A DNA stretch of 60,565 nt from contig SCUK01000019.1 of the NCBI GenBank assembly GCA_004297445.1, positions 1 to 60,565 on the forward strand, in the 5' to 3' direction. Source of the stretch: Anaerolineae bacterium. GTDB lineage: Bacteria > Chloroflexota > Anaerolineae > Anaerolineales > UBA11579. The notes under the pieces were generated by a model. The model had not been told where the DNA came from. It did no database searches and saw nothing but the letters and a program-made list of their open reading frames with translations. The position numbers were made by a program, and so were the translations under genes. This document shows positions 34,840-44,383 of the stretch, in pieces; within the stretch, counting starts at the first letter, position 1, and each line of letters begins with the position of its first letter.

Positions 34840-35367
34840 ATGAAAATAAAGCGCATTGACCACATCGCCATCGTCGTTGAAGATATCGACCAGGCTCTCG
34901 GGTTCTGGCGCGATGCGCTCGGTCTCGATTTATCCCACGTAGAAGACGTCCCCGACCAGCAGTCCATCGTAGCCTTCCTGCCCACCGGAGAGAGCGAAGT
35001 GGAACTGGTCAAGCCTACGACAGATTCTTCGGGAGTCGCCCGCTTTCTTGAAAAGCGTGGTCCCGGCATCCATCACATCTGCTTTGAAGTCGAGGACATC
35101 GAGGCCGCCCTTTCCAGCCTTCGCCAGGATAATATCCGCCTCATTAATGAGACGCCGATGATTGGTACGGGCGGCAAGAAGATTGCCTTCATCCATCCCG
35201 AAAGCACTCACGGCGTCCTGGTAGAACTGTATGAACTTACTGGCCAGGAACCCGAAATGCGCCTGGCGCGCGCCCGACGCCTCGCCGACCGCGTCCTCAC
35301 CGGCGGGCAGACTATGGCCAACAGCGCGCTGGAATTCTTGCGGGGCCTCGGCAGCAACGGCCGCTGA
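34840..35367 (+). CDS. mce: Methylmalonyl-CoA epimerase
   Basis: 175 residues, glyoxalase/VOC fold. Metal ligands are visible: His8 in IDHIAIVVED, His in GIHHICFEVEDIE, and Glu in GVLVELYEL; the catalytic Glu lies in ESEVELVKP. It interconverts R- and S-methylmalonyl-CoA, directly before the mutase step. About 40 residues beyond the family end (RLARARRLADRVLTGGQ) form a helical tail. Start ATG 34840 has GGAGCAGGG upstream. Confidence 0.92.
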   Translation: MKIKRIDHIAIVVEDIDQALGFWRDALGLDLSHVEDVPDQQSIVAFLPTGESEVELVKPTTDSSGVARFLEKRGPGIHHICFEVEDIEAALSSLRQDNIRLINETPMIGTGGKKIAFIHPESTHGVLVELYELTGQEPEMRLARARRLADRVLTGGQTMANSALEFLRGLGSNGR

Positions 35368-35372
35368 TTCCA

Positions 35373-35879
35373 ATGCGCCTACCGCAAAAGGGTATCGCTC
35401 GGCTGACCGTTCCTGTTCTCCCTTTGTTCATCGTGGCCTGTGGACTGGCCCCGTCGCCATCCCCCACTGCCACGCCCATTGTCCTGCCTGTCCTGTTTCC
35501 CACGGCTACGATAAGCGCGTCCCAGTATTTTGAATCCGCAGAAGAGCTGTTCGCCCAGGGACAATTTGAGCTGGCAGCCAATCTGTATGCCTATGCCATC
35601 AGCCAGGATCCTTATCTGATTCGCGCCTACACTCGCCTGGGCCAGTCCTACGACAATCTGGGAGATGTCAACAGCGCCATAGCCAACTATTCCCTTGCCA
35701 TTCAAGTCGCACCGTACATTGCCGTGAACTATTACTACCGGGGCAATGTCTACTACCGTCTGGGGGCACGCGAACAGGCGATAGCGGACTTTGAACGCTT
35801 CCTGGAAATAGAACCCGACTCAATACTCAGCGAGCAGGTGGAAAACCTGTTGCTGGAAATCGAACAGGGTCAGCCTTAA
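35373..35879 (+). CDS. TPR-repeat lipoprotein
   Basis: 168 residues: lipoprotein signal ending FIVACG (Cys23), a Pro/Thr/Ser linker, then three tetratricopeptide repeats (YFESAEELFAQGQFELAANLYAYAI, IRAYTRLGQSYDNLGDVNSAIANYSLAI, VNYYYRGNVYYRLGAREQAIADFERFL). An extracytoplasmic protein-interaction module with unknown partners. It begins five bases after the epimerase and probably shares its transcript. Confidence 0.88.
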   Translation: MRLPQKGIARLTVPVLPLFIVACGLAPSPSPTATPIVLPVLFPTATISASQYFESAEELFAQGQFELAANLYAYAISQDPYLIRAYTRLGQSYDNLGDVNSAIANYSLAIQVAPYIAVNYYYRGNVYYRLGAREQAIADFERFLEIEPDSILSEQVENLLLEIEQGQP

Positions 35880-35889
35880 AGGCCATCGG

Positions 35890-36762
35890 TCATTTTTGGC
35901 GGCTGTTCACGATTCCAACGCTGCCTATCACCAGCGCCGCCCCGGCGATAAGCTGCCAGTACAACGCTTCCCCCAGGAAAAGCACGCCCAGCGTCACTCC
36001 CACCACCGGGAATACATAGGTCACCATCGCCATCCGCGACGGCCCGATGGAGTGCACCAGGTAGAAATACAGAAGGTACGCCAGGCACGAACCAATCAAT
36101 CCCAGCCACAGAAGCGCAATCCACGTCAGCGGCAGCATCGGGAACACCAGCGGCCCTTCCGCAATCGGCGCCGCAATCCAAATCATGGCATCGGCCGCCG
36201 CTACCTGCACCAGCGCCGTCACCATCGGCGGCGAACCGCTGGTGTTCTTGCGTGCATACACCGCCGCCACGCCATAGAATACCGCCGCCAGCAGAACCGC
36301 GCCCTGTCCCAAAAGGTTGACCTGCACACCCGCGCTCAAATCGCGCCACATCAGCAGCACGACGCCCGCAAATCCGATAAGCAACCCGACGATACGCCGG
36401 CCGCTCAGCTTGTCATCCGTCAGGGAAAAGTGTGCAACCACTGCCGCAAATAACGGCACGGTGCTGTTCAAAACCGATGCAACCGCCGAATCGATGTACA
36501 CCTCGCCCCAGGAAATCAGCGTGAAAGGTACGGCCACGTTAATCAAGCCCAGCACCACCAGCGCACGCAGCAATTTCCCCTCGCGCGGCATCGCCGGTTT
36601 GCGCACCGCAACCACAGCGGCCAACCCGGCCAGACCCACCAGCAAGCGCAGTGCCACCAGCAACACCGGGCCGATTTCTTCAAGGGCGATCTTTATCCAC
36701 AGGAACGAGGAACCCCAGGCCAGACTCAATCCGGCAAAAGCCAACCAGTCTTTTGTTTTCAT
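35890..36762 (-). CDS. EamA/DMT family transporter
   Basis: 290 residues, ten membrane helices in two EamA repeats. WGSSFLWIKIALEEIGPVLLVALRLLVG opens the first and QGAVLLAAVFYGVAAVYARK the second, with the family GLIGSCLAYLLYFYLV and VVGVTLGVLFLGEAL. Family members export amino acids, sugars or other metabolites; the substrate is unknown. It is convergent with the TPR lipoprotein gene. Confidence 0.92.
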   Translation of the reverse strand: MKTKDWLAFAGLSLAWGSSFLWIKIALEEIGPVLLVALRLLVGLAGLAAVVAVRKPAMPREGKLLRALVVLGLINVAVPFTLISWGEVYIDSAVASVLNSTVPLFAAVVAHFSLTDDKLSGRRIVGLLIGFAGVVLLMWRDLSAGVQVNLLGQGAVLLAAVFYGVAAVYARKNTSGSPPMVTALVQVAAADAMIWIAAPIAEGPLVFPMLPLTWIALLWLGLIGSCLAYLLYFYLVHSIGPSRMAMVTYVFPVVGVTLGVLFLGEALYWQLIAGAALVIGSVGIVNSRQK

Positions 36763-36866
36763 TCAGTCTCCTTCTGAGAACCAGAGCATTGTACTGCCGT
36801 TTGTTGGCTCGGCAATGTTAGAATCAGCGATGTTCAACAGCCATAAAACCGCCCTGACCAGATTTT

Positions 36867-37412
36867 GTGAAACGCCAATTACGGTCTCCCCGACTGGATG
36901 AATTTGTCGCCTTGCAGCCCTGCGGCTGGCCGGCGTGCGGCGCCGTCTGCTGCTACGGTGGCGCATGGCTGGACCTTCTGGAAGTCGAGGACATCCGGGC
37001 CAATGCCGGCCTGATTTCACGACACATGTCATCCGGTCATGTTGATTTCGAAGACTGGTTTCAATCTGAGACAGAAGCCGACCCGCACGCCCTCTCGGGT
37101 CGTGTCGTACACACAGCCATAGTCGAGTCGCCTGCCCACTATCACGGCACTGCCTGTGTCTTTCTGCGCCCCGATTTCAGATGCGCCCTTCAAATAACCG
37201 GAGAAGAGTCGGGATTGCACCCCTGGCGTTTCAAGCCTTTTTATTGCATTCTGCATCCACTGGATTTGGATTCACAGGGCCGCATTACTCTGGATGAAGC
37301 AGATGTCCTCGGAGAAGAGCCAGGCTCCTGTCTAAGCTCGGCAAACAAAGAACGCCAGATTTCAGATATCTTCTTTGCTGAACTGGACTATCTTGTGGGG
37401 AAAGACGCCTAG
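36867..37412 (+). CDS. YkgJ/DUF3109-like cysteine-cluster protein
   Basis: 181 residues from a GTG at 36867 (no clear ribosome site, so the start is unsure). The opening PCGWPACGAVCCYGGAWLDLLEVEDI has five cysteines within about 12 residues; others follow in HGTACVFLRPDFRCALQ, FYCILHPLDL and GSCLS. This spacing resembles the YkgJ and DUF3109 families, presumed to bind zinc or an iron-sulfur cluster. Function unknown. It ends one base before the convergent permease. Confidence 0.78.
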   Translation: MKRQLRSPRLDEFVALQPCGWPACGAVCCYGGAWLDLLEVEDIRANAGLISRHMSSGHVDFEDWFQSETEADPHALSGRVVHTAIVESPAHYHGTACVFLRPDFRCALQITGEESGLHPWRFKPFYCILHPLDLDSQGRITLDEADVLGEEPGSCLSSANKERQISDIFFAELDYLVGKDA

Positions 37413-37413
37413 G

Positions 37414-38640
37414 TTATTCGAAACGCAGCGCTTCAACGGGTTCCAGGTTAGCCGCACGGTAAGCCGGGTACCACCCAAAGAATACGCCCACGGCCGCCGA
37501 GAACACCGTCGCCATCATCACGGTATCCGCCCCCACGATGGGGTTAATCGCAGTTTCATAATATGCCGCAATTACACGCACCAGTTCGGCCACGCCCCAT
37601 CCCAGGAGGATTCCCAGCCCGCCGCCGATTGAACTAAGCACCACGGACTCGGCCAGGAACTGCAGCAGGATATCTCCTTTGCGCGCCCCCACCGCCTTCC
37701 TCAATCCGATTTCTCGTGTCCGCTCGGTCACGCTCACCAGCATGATGTTCATAATACCGATGCCGCCCACCAATAGCGAGATTCCCGCCACGCCCCCCAG
37801 GAAAATCGTCAGAACGCCGGTAATTGTGGCGACCGTCTGCAGAAAATCCCGCTGGTTGAAGACACTGAAATCGTCCTGGCCAATTTCTGTATTGTGCCGC
37901 GCCCTGAGGATGTCCCCCACCTCCAGTGATGCCGACGTCACCGCTTCCGGCGAAATCGCCTGGATGAGCAGCAGGTCGATTTCGTCCGCCGGGTTCCGGC
38001 GCAGCACCCGCACCTGAGCCGTCGTCATCGGGATAAGCAGCCGGGCATCCTGGCTGCCAAACGGCCCGCCACCTTTTTCTTCAAGTACACCAATTACCCG
38101 GAACGGCTGGCCCTCAATGCGGATGATTTCGCCCGTGATTCCGTCCCGTCGCCCGAAGAGGTCTTCGGCTACTTCGCTACCAAGTACCGCCACGGACGAC
38201 CTGCCGATGAGATGACCGTCGTTGATGAACTCCCCTTCAGTCACATTCCAGGTGCGCACTGTGGTGTAATCCGGCGTCACCCCGACCACACTGCTTATGA
38301 TGCGCTCACCGGAATACGTCACTTCCCCGTTTCCCTGCAGGATGGGCGCAACGCGCGCCACGCTGGGTGCCAGGAACGGATCAGCCACAGCTTCCGCGTC
38401 GCCTAGCGTCAACGGCTGGGGATGAGTGACATCTTCGCTCCCGCCGGGGAATGCGAACAGTAGATTGGTCCCAATTCCTTCAATCGATGTGGTGATTTCT
38501 GCTTCCGCCCCCCGCCCAACCGAAAGCATCGCGATAGTTGCCGCCACGCCGATGACAATTCCCAACATCGTCAGTCCGGTACGCAACCGGTTGCTGGCGA
38601 GGCTTTCAAACGCTTCAACGAAGACTTGAGTCCATTTCAT
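37414..38640 (-). CDS. MacB-like ABC transporter permease (second of two)
   Basis: 408 residues: an N-terminal helix ([21 protein letters not shown]), a large extracytoplasmic MacB_PCD domain, then three C-terminal helices with the FtsX pattern ([43 protein letters not shown]). Works with a MacB-type ATPase (39929) and a membrane fusion protein (40987). It closely resembles the next upstream permease but follows it after a 71-base gap that holds a strong hairpin, so its expression could be lower. Confidence 0.92.
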   Translation of the reverse strand: MKWTQVFVEAFESLASNRLRTGLTMLGIVIGVAATIAMLSVGRGAEAEITTSIEGIGTNLLFAFPGGSEDVTHPQPLTLGDAEAVADPFLAPSVARVAPILQGNGEVTYSGERIISSVVGVTPDYTTVRTWNVTEGEFINDGHLIGRSSVAVLGSEVAEDLFGRRDGITGEIIRIEGQPFRVIGVLEEKGGGPFGSQDARLLIPMTTAQVRVLRRNPADEIDLLLIQAISPEAVTSASLEVGDILRARHNTEIGQDDFSVFNQRDFLQTVATITGVLTIFLGGVAGISLLVGGIGIMNIMLVSVTERTREIGLRKAVGARKGDILLQFLAESVVLSSIGGGLGILLGWGVAELVRVIAAYYETAINPIVGADTVMMATVFSAAVGVFFGWYPAYRAANLEPVEALRFE

Positions 38641-38663
38641 TCAGGCATCCGGTGTTCGGCACA

Positions 38664-38693
38664 AACCGAGGGGCTTGGGTAAGCCCCTCGGTT
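38664..38693 (-). terminator. Hairpin between the two MacB-like permease genes
   Basis: Perfect 13-bp stem AACCGAGGGGCTT with a four-base loop. On the minus strand only a short T-run (TTTG) follows. It could be a partial terminator, an mRNA-stability hairpin or both. Confidence 0.65.
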
Positions 38694-38711
38694 AAGCGTC
38701 AATTCACGTTG

Positions 38712-39932
38712 TCACTCATAGCGCAGCGCTTCCACCGGCTCCAGATTGGCTGCCCGGAATGCCGGGTAGATGCCGGAAAGCAGGCCAACCACGCTGGAAA
38801 AGACGGTCGAAAGCAGGATGGCGTCCACACCCACCAGTGGCACCAGGTCAGTGTTGCTGGCCGCGGCGATGGCGCCCACCAGCGCGGACAACCCCCATCC
38901 CAGCAGGATGCCGATGAATCCCCCCAGCAGGCTCAACAGCAGGGACTCAAGCAGGAACTGGATGAGGATGTCCCGTTTACGCGCCCCTACCGCTTTGCGC
39001 AACCCGATTTCTCTTGTCCTCTCTATGACGCTGACCAGCATAATATTCATAATGCCGATACCGCCCACCACCAGCGAGATTCCAGCGATGCCGCCCAGGA
39101 AGATGGTCAGCACGCCAGTGATGGTTTCGAACGTCGCCAGGAAATCGCGCTGCGTCAGGACAGAGAAATCATCCTGCCCGATTTCAGAACGGTGGCGCGC
39201 CCGCAACACCTGCGAAATCTCCTCTACCGCAAGGTCGACCGACTCGCCATCTATGGATTGGGCAAAGATGGCATCCACCTGGTCGCTGGTGTTCCGCCGC
39301 AACACCCGCACCTGTGCCGTTGATAGCGGAATCATCACTGCATCGTCTTCCTGGAACTGGCCGCCTTTTTCTTCTAGCACGCCGATGATTCGGAATGGCT
39401 GCCCGTCAATGCGGATGGTTTCGCCCACCAGCCCCTCCTTGCGGCCGAACAAATCCTCCGCCGTCCCCGTGCCAATGACAGCCACCGAGGCGCGCCCAAG
39501 GACATGCGCCACATTGATAAATTCACCTTCCGTTACATACGAATTCCGCACTGGTGAATATTCTGCCGTTACGCCGCTCAGGTTGGTGAACGCAGTCTCC
39601 CCGCCGTAGCTCACCTCCACGGTACTCTGCAACGCCGGTGCCACATTCAAGACAGATGGCGCAACCAGAGGGTCGCGCAACGCCTCCGCATCGCCAAGGG
39701 TGAGCGGCTTCGGGTTGCGCACATCCTGGCCACCACCCGGAATTACAAACAGCAGGTTGGTTCCAATACCCTCAATCGATCCCGTAATCGTAGCCTCGGC
39801 GCCATTGCCGATGGCCAGCATCGCGATGACCGCTGCCACCCCGATGACGATGCCCAGGATGGTCAGGCCGGAACGCAACTTGTTACTGGAAAGGCTCTCC
39901 AGCGCTTCCACAAATGGGAGGAGAAGATTCAT
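38712..39932 (-). CDS. MacB-like ABC transporter permease (first of two)
   Basis: 406 residues with the same plan as the 37414 gene: [24 protein letters not shown], an extracytoplasmic domain ([23 protein letters not shown]), and [44 protein letters not shown]. The two permeases are close paralogues, implying tandem duplication or a heterodimer. It overlaps the ATPase stop by four bases (ATGA), so it is the permease most tightly coupled to the ATPase. Confidence 0.93.
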   Translation of the reverse strand: MNLLLPFVEALESLSSNKLRSGLTILGIVIGVAAVIAMLAIGNGAEATITGSIEGIGTNLLFVIPGGGQDVRNPKPLTLGDAEALRDPLVAPSVLNVAPALQSTVEVSYGGETAFTNLSGVTAEYSPVRNSYVTEGEFINVAHVLGRASVAVIGTGTAEDLFGRKEGLVGETIRIDGQPFRIIGVLEEKGGQFQEDDAVMIPLSTAQVRVLRRNTSDQVDAIFAQSIDGESVDLAVEEISQVLRARHRSEIGQDDFSVLTQRDFLATFETITGVLTIFLGGIAGISLVVGGIGIMNIMLVSVIERTREIGLRKAVGARKRDILIQFLLESLLLSLLGGFIGILLGWGLSALVGAIAAASNTDLVPLVGVDAILLSTVFSSVVGLLSGIYPAFRAANLEPVEALRYE

Positions 39933-40987
39933 TTCTTCCTACCCTTTCCCTTGATCGTTGTCTTTGCTTTGCGTACTGCCGCCGTCTTCGCTTTCGGCCG
40001 TACAGTTTTCTTTGCCGGCCCCTTGGACTTCGCTCTACGGCTCCGGGCAGCGCCACTCCCCTTAGCAGGTTTCGTTTTCCTTATCGTTTTGGCCTTGGGT
40101 TTCGGGGCAGTGGCCTTCTTGCTCGCCTTGGGTTTTGCTTTCTCCATAGACTTCTTGGCCGGCTTTGCGGTCTTCGCCTTGGGTGTCGCTGCAGTCTTGG
40201 TCTTCGGTCGCGCCACTTTCTTCTTGGGTCCGGCAACAGGCCTAGTTGCTTTTTCAGGTTTCGCTTTCCCGGAGGGCTTCGAAACAACTTTTGTAGCCGT
40301 CTTCTTCGGTTTACCTTCGGTCATCACCACGCCATCCCGAATCTGGATGATGCGTTGGGTGTGCGCCGCCACATCCGGGTCATGCGTCACAATGATGAGC
40401 GTTGCGCCCCTCTCGCGATTCAGCCCGAGCAGCAACGCCATCACCTCTTCGCCGGATTTCGAATCCAGGTTTCCGGTTGGCTCGTCCGCCATGATGATGG
40501 CGGGGTCCGTCACCAGCGCCCGGGCGATAGCCACCCGCTGCTGCTGTCCGCCGGAAAGCTCGTTGGGGCGATGGTGGATGCGGTCCCCAAGTCCCACGGA
40601 TTCGAGCGCCGCCACCGCACGCGCCCGTTTGTCATTGGTGTTTGCGTACCGCAGCGGCAGTTCAACATTCGCCAGCGCCGTGGCGCGCGGCAACAAGTTG
40701 AACGACTGGAATACGAACCCCACCTTGCGGTTGCGTATTCCTGCCAGTTCGTCATCGGACATCGTGGCCACCGACTCGCCATCCAGATAGTATTCGCCGG
40801 TTGTTGGCCGATCCAGACAGCCGAGTGTATTCATCAGCGTGGTCTTCCCGGAGCCGGATGGCCCCATGATGGCCACTACCTCGCCGCGTCCAATCGTCAC
40901 CGACAGCCCGCGCAGGGCATGCACTTCAACGTCGCCCATCTGGTAGACCTTGCGCAGGTCGCGGGCATCTACCACCCAGTCGCTCAT
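39929..40987 (-). CDS. MacB-like ABC ATPase with lysine-rich histone-H1-like tail
   Basis: 352 residues. Residues 1-224 form a complete LolD/MacB ATPase: Walker [31 protein letters not shown], signature [15 protein letters not shown], Walker [14 protein letters not shown] and H-loop VTHD. From about residue 225 to the end, 128 residues are almost only Lys, Ala, Pro and Thr (41 lysines by count), in repeats like [10 protein letters not shown], resembling histone H1 or AlgP tails. It is not required by the family. It shares one base (TAATG) with the membrane fusion protein stop. The tail may bind acidic lipids, nucleic acid or polyphosphate. Confidence 0.92.
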   Translation of the reverse strand: MSDWVVDARDLRKVYQMGDVEVHALRGLSVTIGRGEVVAIMGPSGSGKTTLMNTLGCLDRPTTGEYYLDGESVATMSDDELAGIRNRKVGFVFQSFNLLPRATALANVELPLRYANTNDKRARAVAALESVGLGDRIHHRPNELSGGQQQRVAIARALVTDPAIIMADEPTGNLDSKSGEEVMALLLGLNRERGATLIIVTHDPDVAAHTQRIIQIRDGVVMTEGKPKKTATKVVSKPSGKAKPEKATRPVAGPKKKVARPKTKTAATPKAKTAKPAKKSMEKAKPKASKKATAPKPKAKTIRKTKPAKGSGAARSRRAKSKGPAKKTVRPKAKTAAVRKAKTTIKGKGRKK

Positions 40988-42399
40988 TATTGCCCGCCTC
41001 CCGGCCCGCCGCCAAACGGCCCATTCGCAAATGTCGCCGGCGGATTCAGTACGATCGTATCGCCAACAACCAGCTCGCCGCCCAGCACTTCGCTGTTCGA
41101 GTCCGAGGACGCGCCCAGTTCGATCTCCACCGGAGACATCACCCCATCTCGCATCACATACACCACGCGGTTGCCGTCCAGCACCCGCACCGCCCGGTTG
41201 GGGACAAGTAAGACGTTCTCCAACTGGCTAACCACTATGTTCACCCCAGCAGTCATACCCGGTTTTACATCCTGGTCCGGGTCAAGCAGTTCAACCGTCA
41301 CCAAAAAGGAGATGATGCCCTGGTCGTTCTGCCCCACCAGTCCCACCTCCACCACCTGACCGTGATATTCGCGTGCCAGGATGGCATCAAAGAATAGCAC
41401 GACCGGCTGCCCCACTTCAATGCGGTTGATGTCCACTTCGGACACCTTTACATCCACCAGCAGCCGTGAAAGGTCGTCCACCCGGAAAGCCGGGGTTCCG
41501 CCGTTCACCAGATCACCGGCCTGCGGCTCTGCTTGTGTGACGATGCCACTGAAGGGTGACTCAACATGCGCCAGGGCCAGCGTGGCTTCCGCCGCCGCCA
41601 CCCGCGCCTGTGCCGCCGCAAGCTCATCCGGACTTGCGCCGTTCAATACGCGGTCATACTCTTCCTGTGCGTCAGCCCATTGCGCCCGCGCCAGTTCCAG
41701 GTCGGCCTCAGCCTTCTGGATGTCCAGCGCGCTCGCCGTGCCCACCAGGTTATTATAGCGCCGCACTGCAGCATCATATTCCTGCTGTGCCTGCGCCAAC
41801 CGGCTTTGCAGGTTGGCCTTAATCACGCTGTCAGCCTTGTTCTCGTAAGGCTCATAGGCCTTGCGCGCTTGGTCCAGAACTTCGCGCGTCAACACTACTG
41901 TCGCTTCTGCCTGGTCGATATACGTCTGGTCAACCGGGGAATTCAACCCGTTCAAATAGCGCTCGGCATCTTCCACGGCCTGCTCCGCCGCCGCGACCGT
42001 CTGTGCAGCCTGGGCGATGGCCACCTGGTTGAATCCCTTTTGCAGGTCTTCCAGTGCCTGTCGGGCATTCACCAGGTCTGCCTGCGCCAGGATGATGTTC
42101 TGCGGGAGAGACGTCTGGCGCAGGTCGGCCAGCACGTCCCCGCTGTCTACCGTCTGCCCCACCTGCGCATACACCGCACTCACCGTGCCGCTGGTTGACC
42201 AGTTCAGGTTTGCCGTCTGGTTGGCGCGCACCGTGCCGGTGGCCCCCACCGTGGCTTGCAGGCTTCCAAGTTCAACAGTGGCCGTTTGCAGGCTGGCCAG
42301 CTGGCTTGCGGCTTGCTGCCGTTGCCGGATGGCGCCGATACCGATGACTGCCGCGGCCAGCACCGCAACGACGACTAATACAGTGATCCAACGTTTCAT
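40987..42399 (-). CDS. MacA/HlyD-like membrane fusion protein
   Basis: 470 residues: an N-terminal anchor ([21 protein letters not shown]), a biotinyl-lipoyl-like half ([30 protein letters not shown]), a long coiled-coil hairpin (about 105-250), the second lipoyl half ([23 protein letters not shown]) and beta-barrel ([25 protein letters not shown]). It couples the ABC module to export. The start overlaps the marR stop in ATGA, so regulator and transporter are made together. Confidence 0.92.
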   Translation of the reverse strand: MKRWITVLVVVAVLAAAVIGIGAIRQRQQAASQLASLQTATVELGSLQATVGATGTVRANQTANLNWSTSGTVSAVYAQVGQTVDSGDVLADLRQTSLPQNIILAQADLVNARQALEDLQKGFNQVAIAQAAQTVAAAEQAVEDAERYLNGLNSPVDQTYIDQAEATVVLTREVLDQARKAYEPYENKADSVIKANLQSRLAQAQQEYDAAVRRYNNLVGTASALDIQKAEADLELARAQWADAQEEYDRVLNGASPDELAAAQARVAAAEATLALAHVESPFSGIVTQAEPQAGDLVNGGTPAFRVDDLSRLLVDVKVSEVDINRIEVGQPVVLFFDAILAREYHGQVVEVGLVGQNDQGIISFLVTVELLDPDQDVKPGMTAGVNIVVSQLENVLLVPNRAVRVLDGNRVVYVMRDGVMSPVEIELGASSDSNSEVLGGELVVGDTIVLNPPATFANGPFGGGPGGGQ

Positions 42400-42860
42400 T
42401 TTGTATTCTCCTGGGTTGAAATAAGTGCCGATTTTTCTTCTTCCTGCCGGATTGCTTTTTCCAGCAGGTCCAACATTTGCTTCTGTTCACTTTCATTAAG
42501 CCCGCTCAAAAAGCGGCCCATGACATGATGCTTGTTTTTTACAAACCGCTCATGCATCTCAATCGCTCTACGAGTAAGGGTAAGCTGGGTTGCTCGCCGG
42601 TCGTTCGGATCCGGCTTGCGCTCAAGCATCCCGGCGCGCAACAGCCGCCGGACCCCCACGCTGATGGTCGGCGCGGTTAATCTAAGCGCGTCCGCCAGAT
42701 CCTGCACATGGCAGCCCGGATGGTCTGCCACCCATTGCATCAGGGCCATCTGCGGCAGCGTGATGTTCACATCCAGCATTGCACCCCGCGGCTCAAACAG
42801 CGGCAACCGCCGCAGCCGGCGCATCAATCCTTCCAATCGAATCACGGCATCTTTTGCCAT
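42396..42860 (-). CDS. MarR-family transcriptional regulator
   Basis: 154 residues from ATG 42860, with AAGG five bases upstream (GTG at 42866 is in frame). The winged helix reads VQDLADALRLTAPTISVGVRRLLRAGMLERKPDPNDRRATQLTLT, with the DNRR-like wing. Expected to repress the efflux operon it heads and respond to its substrate. The tnpB element begins about 43 bases upstream of this start, so the original promoter and operator may have been separated from the gene. Confidence 0.92.
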   Translation of the reverse strand: MAKDAVIRLEGLMRRLRRLPLFEPRGAMLDVNITLPQMALMQWVADHPGCHVQDLADALRLTAPTISVGVRRLLRAGMLERKPDPNDRRATQLTLTRRAIEMHERFVKNKHHVMGRFLSGLNESEQKQMLDLLEKAIRQEEEKSALISTQENTK

Positions 42861-43074
42861 TCTCACCTTTTCCCAAACAGCGCGGTAAAGTCCCTTGCTT
42901 TAGCTATGGGGACATAAGGCGCAAACCTTGACAGCCTATAAGTCACGGCTGTACAATAGAACGCATGTCCTATGTTCCTGCGGGTAGCATGTTGCCTTTT
43001 GTCCGAAGTATCGCCGCAAGGTGGTCGTTGGCGGCGTGGACAAACGTCTTATCGAAAACCAAAAGCCTGTCTGA

Positions 43075-44205
43075 ATGAAAACGTTCAAGTATCGCCTCAA
43101 GCCTTCCAGGAGTCAGCGAACCCAACTCAATCGGACATTGGAGCTTTGCCGTTGGGTATTCAATGAGACGCTGGCAACTCGCAAGAATACCTGGGAGCAG
43201 GAAAAGAAGAACCTTTCGCTGTACGATACCAACAAGCTGCTCACCCTTTGGAAACGAGAGCATCCCGAATGGGTGAGTGTCCATTCTCAGGTTTTGCAGA
43301 ATGTTCAAGAGCGAGTGGATCTGGCTTTCAAGGCTTTCTTTCGTAGAGCCAAGGCAGGCGAAAAGCCTGGTTACCCACGTTTTCGGGGATCGGGTACGTA
43401 CAATAGTTTCACCTTCAAACAATCTGGTTTTGAATTGCGGGATCATGATTTGCTCATTTCCAGGATCGGTGCGGTGAGGATTGTCCTGCATCGCCCCATC
43501 GAAGGCAACGTCAAGACGCTCACTGTTCAAAAGGATGCCGTGGGCAATTGGTATGCCTGCTTCGCTTGTGAAGTAGAACCCGAACCCATGCCGTTGTGCG
43601 AATTGGCAGTAGGGATAGACGTAGGGCTTGAGAGTTTTGCTACGCTCACCAATGGGATGAAGATTGAAAATCCACGCTTCTTTCGGCAGGACGAAAAAGA
43701 ACTGGCGAAGGTGCAGCGCCGGCTCTCGAAGGCTGAAAAGGGAACTTCTCAACGAGCCAGGCGGCGCAAGGCGGTTCAACACGTCCATCAACGAATTGCG
43801 AATAGGCGTAGAGACTTTGCGCATAAGAAGAGTCGTGAATGGGTCAACGCTTTTGGCTTCATCGCTTTTGAAGACCTGCGTATCAAGAACATGCTTCGAA
43901 ACCATCGCCTGGCAAAAAGCATTTCGGATGCCGCCTGGAGACAACTGATACAGTACACCACGTACAAAGCTGAGAACGCTGGTCGTGTGGTCGTAATGGT
44001 TGATCCACGCAACACATCCAGGATGTGCTCTCGCTGTGGAACTCTGGTTGTGAAGTCTTTGTCCGTCCGTGTGCATCAATGTCCTAATCCTGGCTGTGGC
44101 CTCGTGATGGATCGAGACGAAAACGCTGCAAACAATATTTTGAGACTCGGGCTAGAGTCTCTGGGCATTGCCCTGGAAGCCCCCGCCTTCAGGCGTGGGG
44201 AATAG
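43075..44205 (+). CDS. tnpB: RNA-guided endonuclease TnpB
   Basis: 376 residues. RuvC residues are intact: Asp182 in AVGIDVGLESFATL, Glu266 in GFIAFEDLRIKNM and the Asp in DRDENAANNIL (346-356). Zinc finger CSRCG (318-322) and CPNPGC (336-341). The N-terminal RLKPSRSQRTQLNRTLELCRWVFNE is the usual helix-turn-helix/wedge start. TnpB cuts target DNA guided by an RNA from the right end of the element. The frame is full length and uninterrupted, so activity is possible. Confidence 0.93.
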   Translation: MKTFKYRLKPSRSQRTQLNRTLELCRWVFNETLATRKNTWEQEKKNLSLYDTNKLLTLWKREHPEWVSVHSQVLQNVQERVDLAFKAFFRRAKAGEKPGYPRFRGSGTYNSFTFKQSGFELRDHDLLISRIGAVRIVLHRPIEGNVKTLTVQKDAVGNWYACFACEVEPEPMPLCELAVGIDVGLESFATLTNGMKIENPRFFRQDEKELAKVQRRLSKAEKGTSQRARRRKAVQHVHQRIANRRRDFAHKKSREWVNAFGFIAFEDLRIKNMLRNHRLAKSISDAAWRQLIQYTTYKAENAGRVVVMVDPRNTSRMCSRCGTLVVKSLSVRVHQCPNPGCGLVMDRDENAANNILRLGLESLGIALEAPAFRRGE

Positions 44206-44209
44206 TCAC
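44090..44209 (+). ncRNA. Predicted omegaRNA (reRNA) scaffold at the tnpB right end
   Basis: TnpB guide RNAs derive from the 3' part of tnpB and end at the right end, with the guide read from flanking DNA. Here the terminal hairpin at 44180-44200 and the end TAGTCAC fit. The guide would begin at about 44210 (TTAGATAGTCTAAC...). The 5' limit is arbitrary. Confidence 0.45.
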
Positions 44210-44324
44210 TTAGATAGTCTAACTAACCATCTCGAATTCTACTCCCGCACCCAACCGCCAATTGTTAGAGCTTTGTAAGATCGCAAGGAACAGCTCATGA
44301 CCAGAAACCTCCCCACTTCCGCGC

Positions 44325-44362
44325 AAAAAAGCGCCCTGCGGCAATGCACCACAGGACGCTTT
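44325..44362 (-). terminator. Intrinsic terminator of the glutamate-synthase-like operon
   Basis: Minus strand AAAGCGTCCTG (44362-44352) pairs with CAGGGCGCTTT (44338-44328), ending in TTTTTT (44330-44325), 22 bases after the stop at 44384. Confidence 0.82.
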
Positions 44363-44383
44363 ACCAGTTACCACTTACCTTTT

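Larger units (their letters stand above)
42904..44209 (+). mobile_element. IS200/IS605-family element carrying only tnpB (IS1341 type)
   Basis: Encloses tnpB with no tnpA. The left end follows TTTAG (42899-42903), a plausible target/TAM pentamer, and contains an imperfect hairpin ACAGCC/GGCTGT (42930-42950). The right end holds the hairpin CCCCCGCC/GGCGTGGGG (44180-44200) and the typical end GGGGAATAGTCAC at about 44197-44209. Exact ends are inferred from family habit and may be off by a few bases. Unable to move by itself without TnpA in trans. Confidence 0.75.

Noticed and set aside
39914-41359. 481-residue plus-strand frame over the ATPase and fusion-protein genes
   Set aside because: Shadow of the minus-strand operon; the lysine-rich tail gives an artificial Phe/Leu/Arg-rich antisense product.
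42970-44079. 369-residue open frame antisense to tnpB
   Set aside because: Full-length TnpB with all catalytic residues lies on the other strand; the antisense product has no domain.
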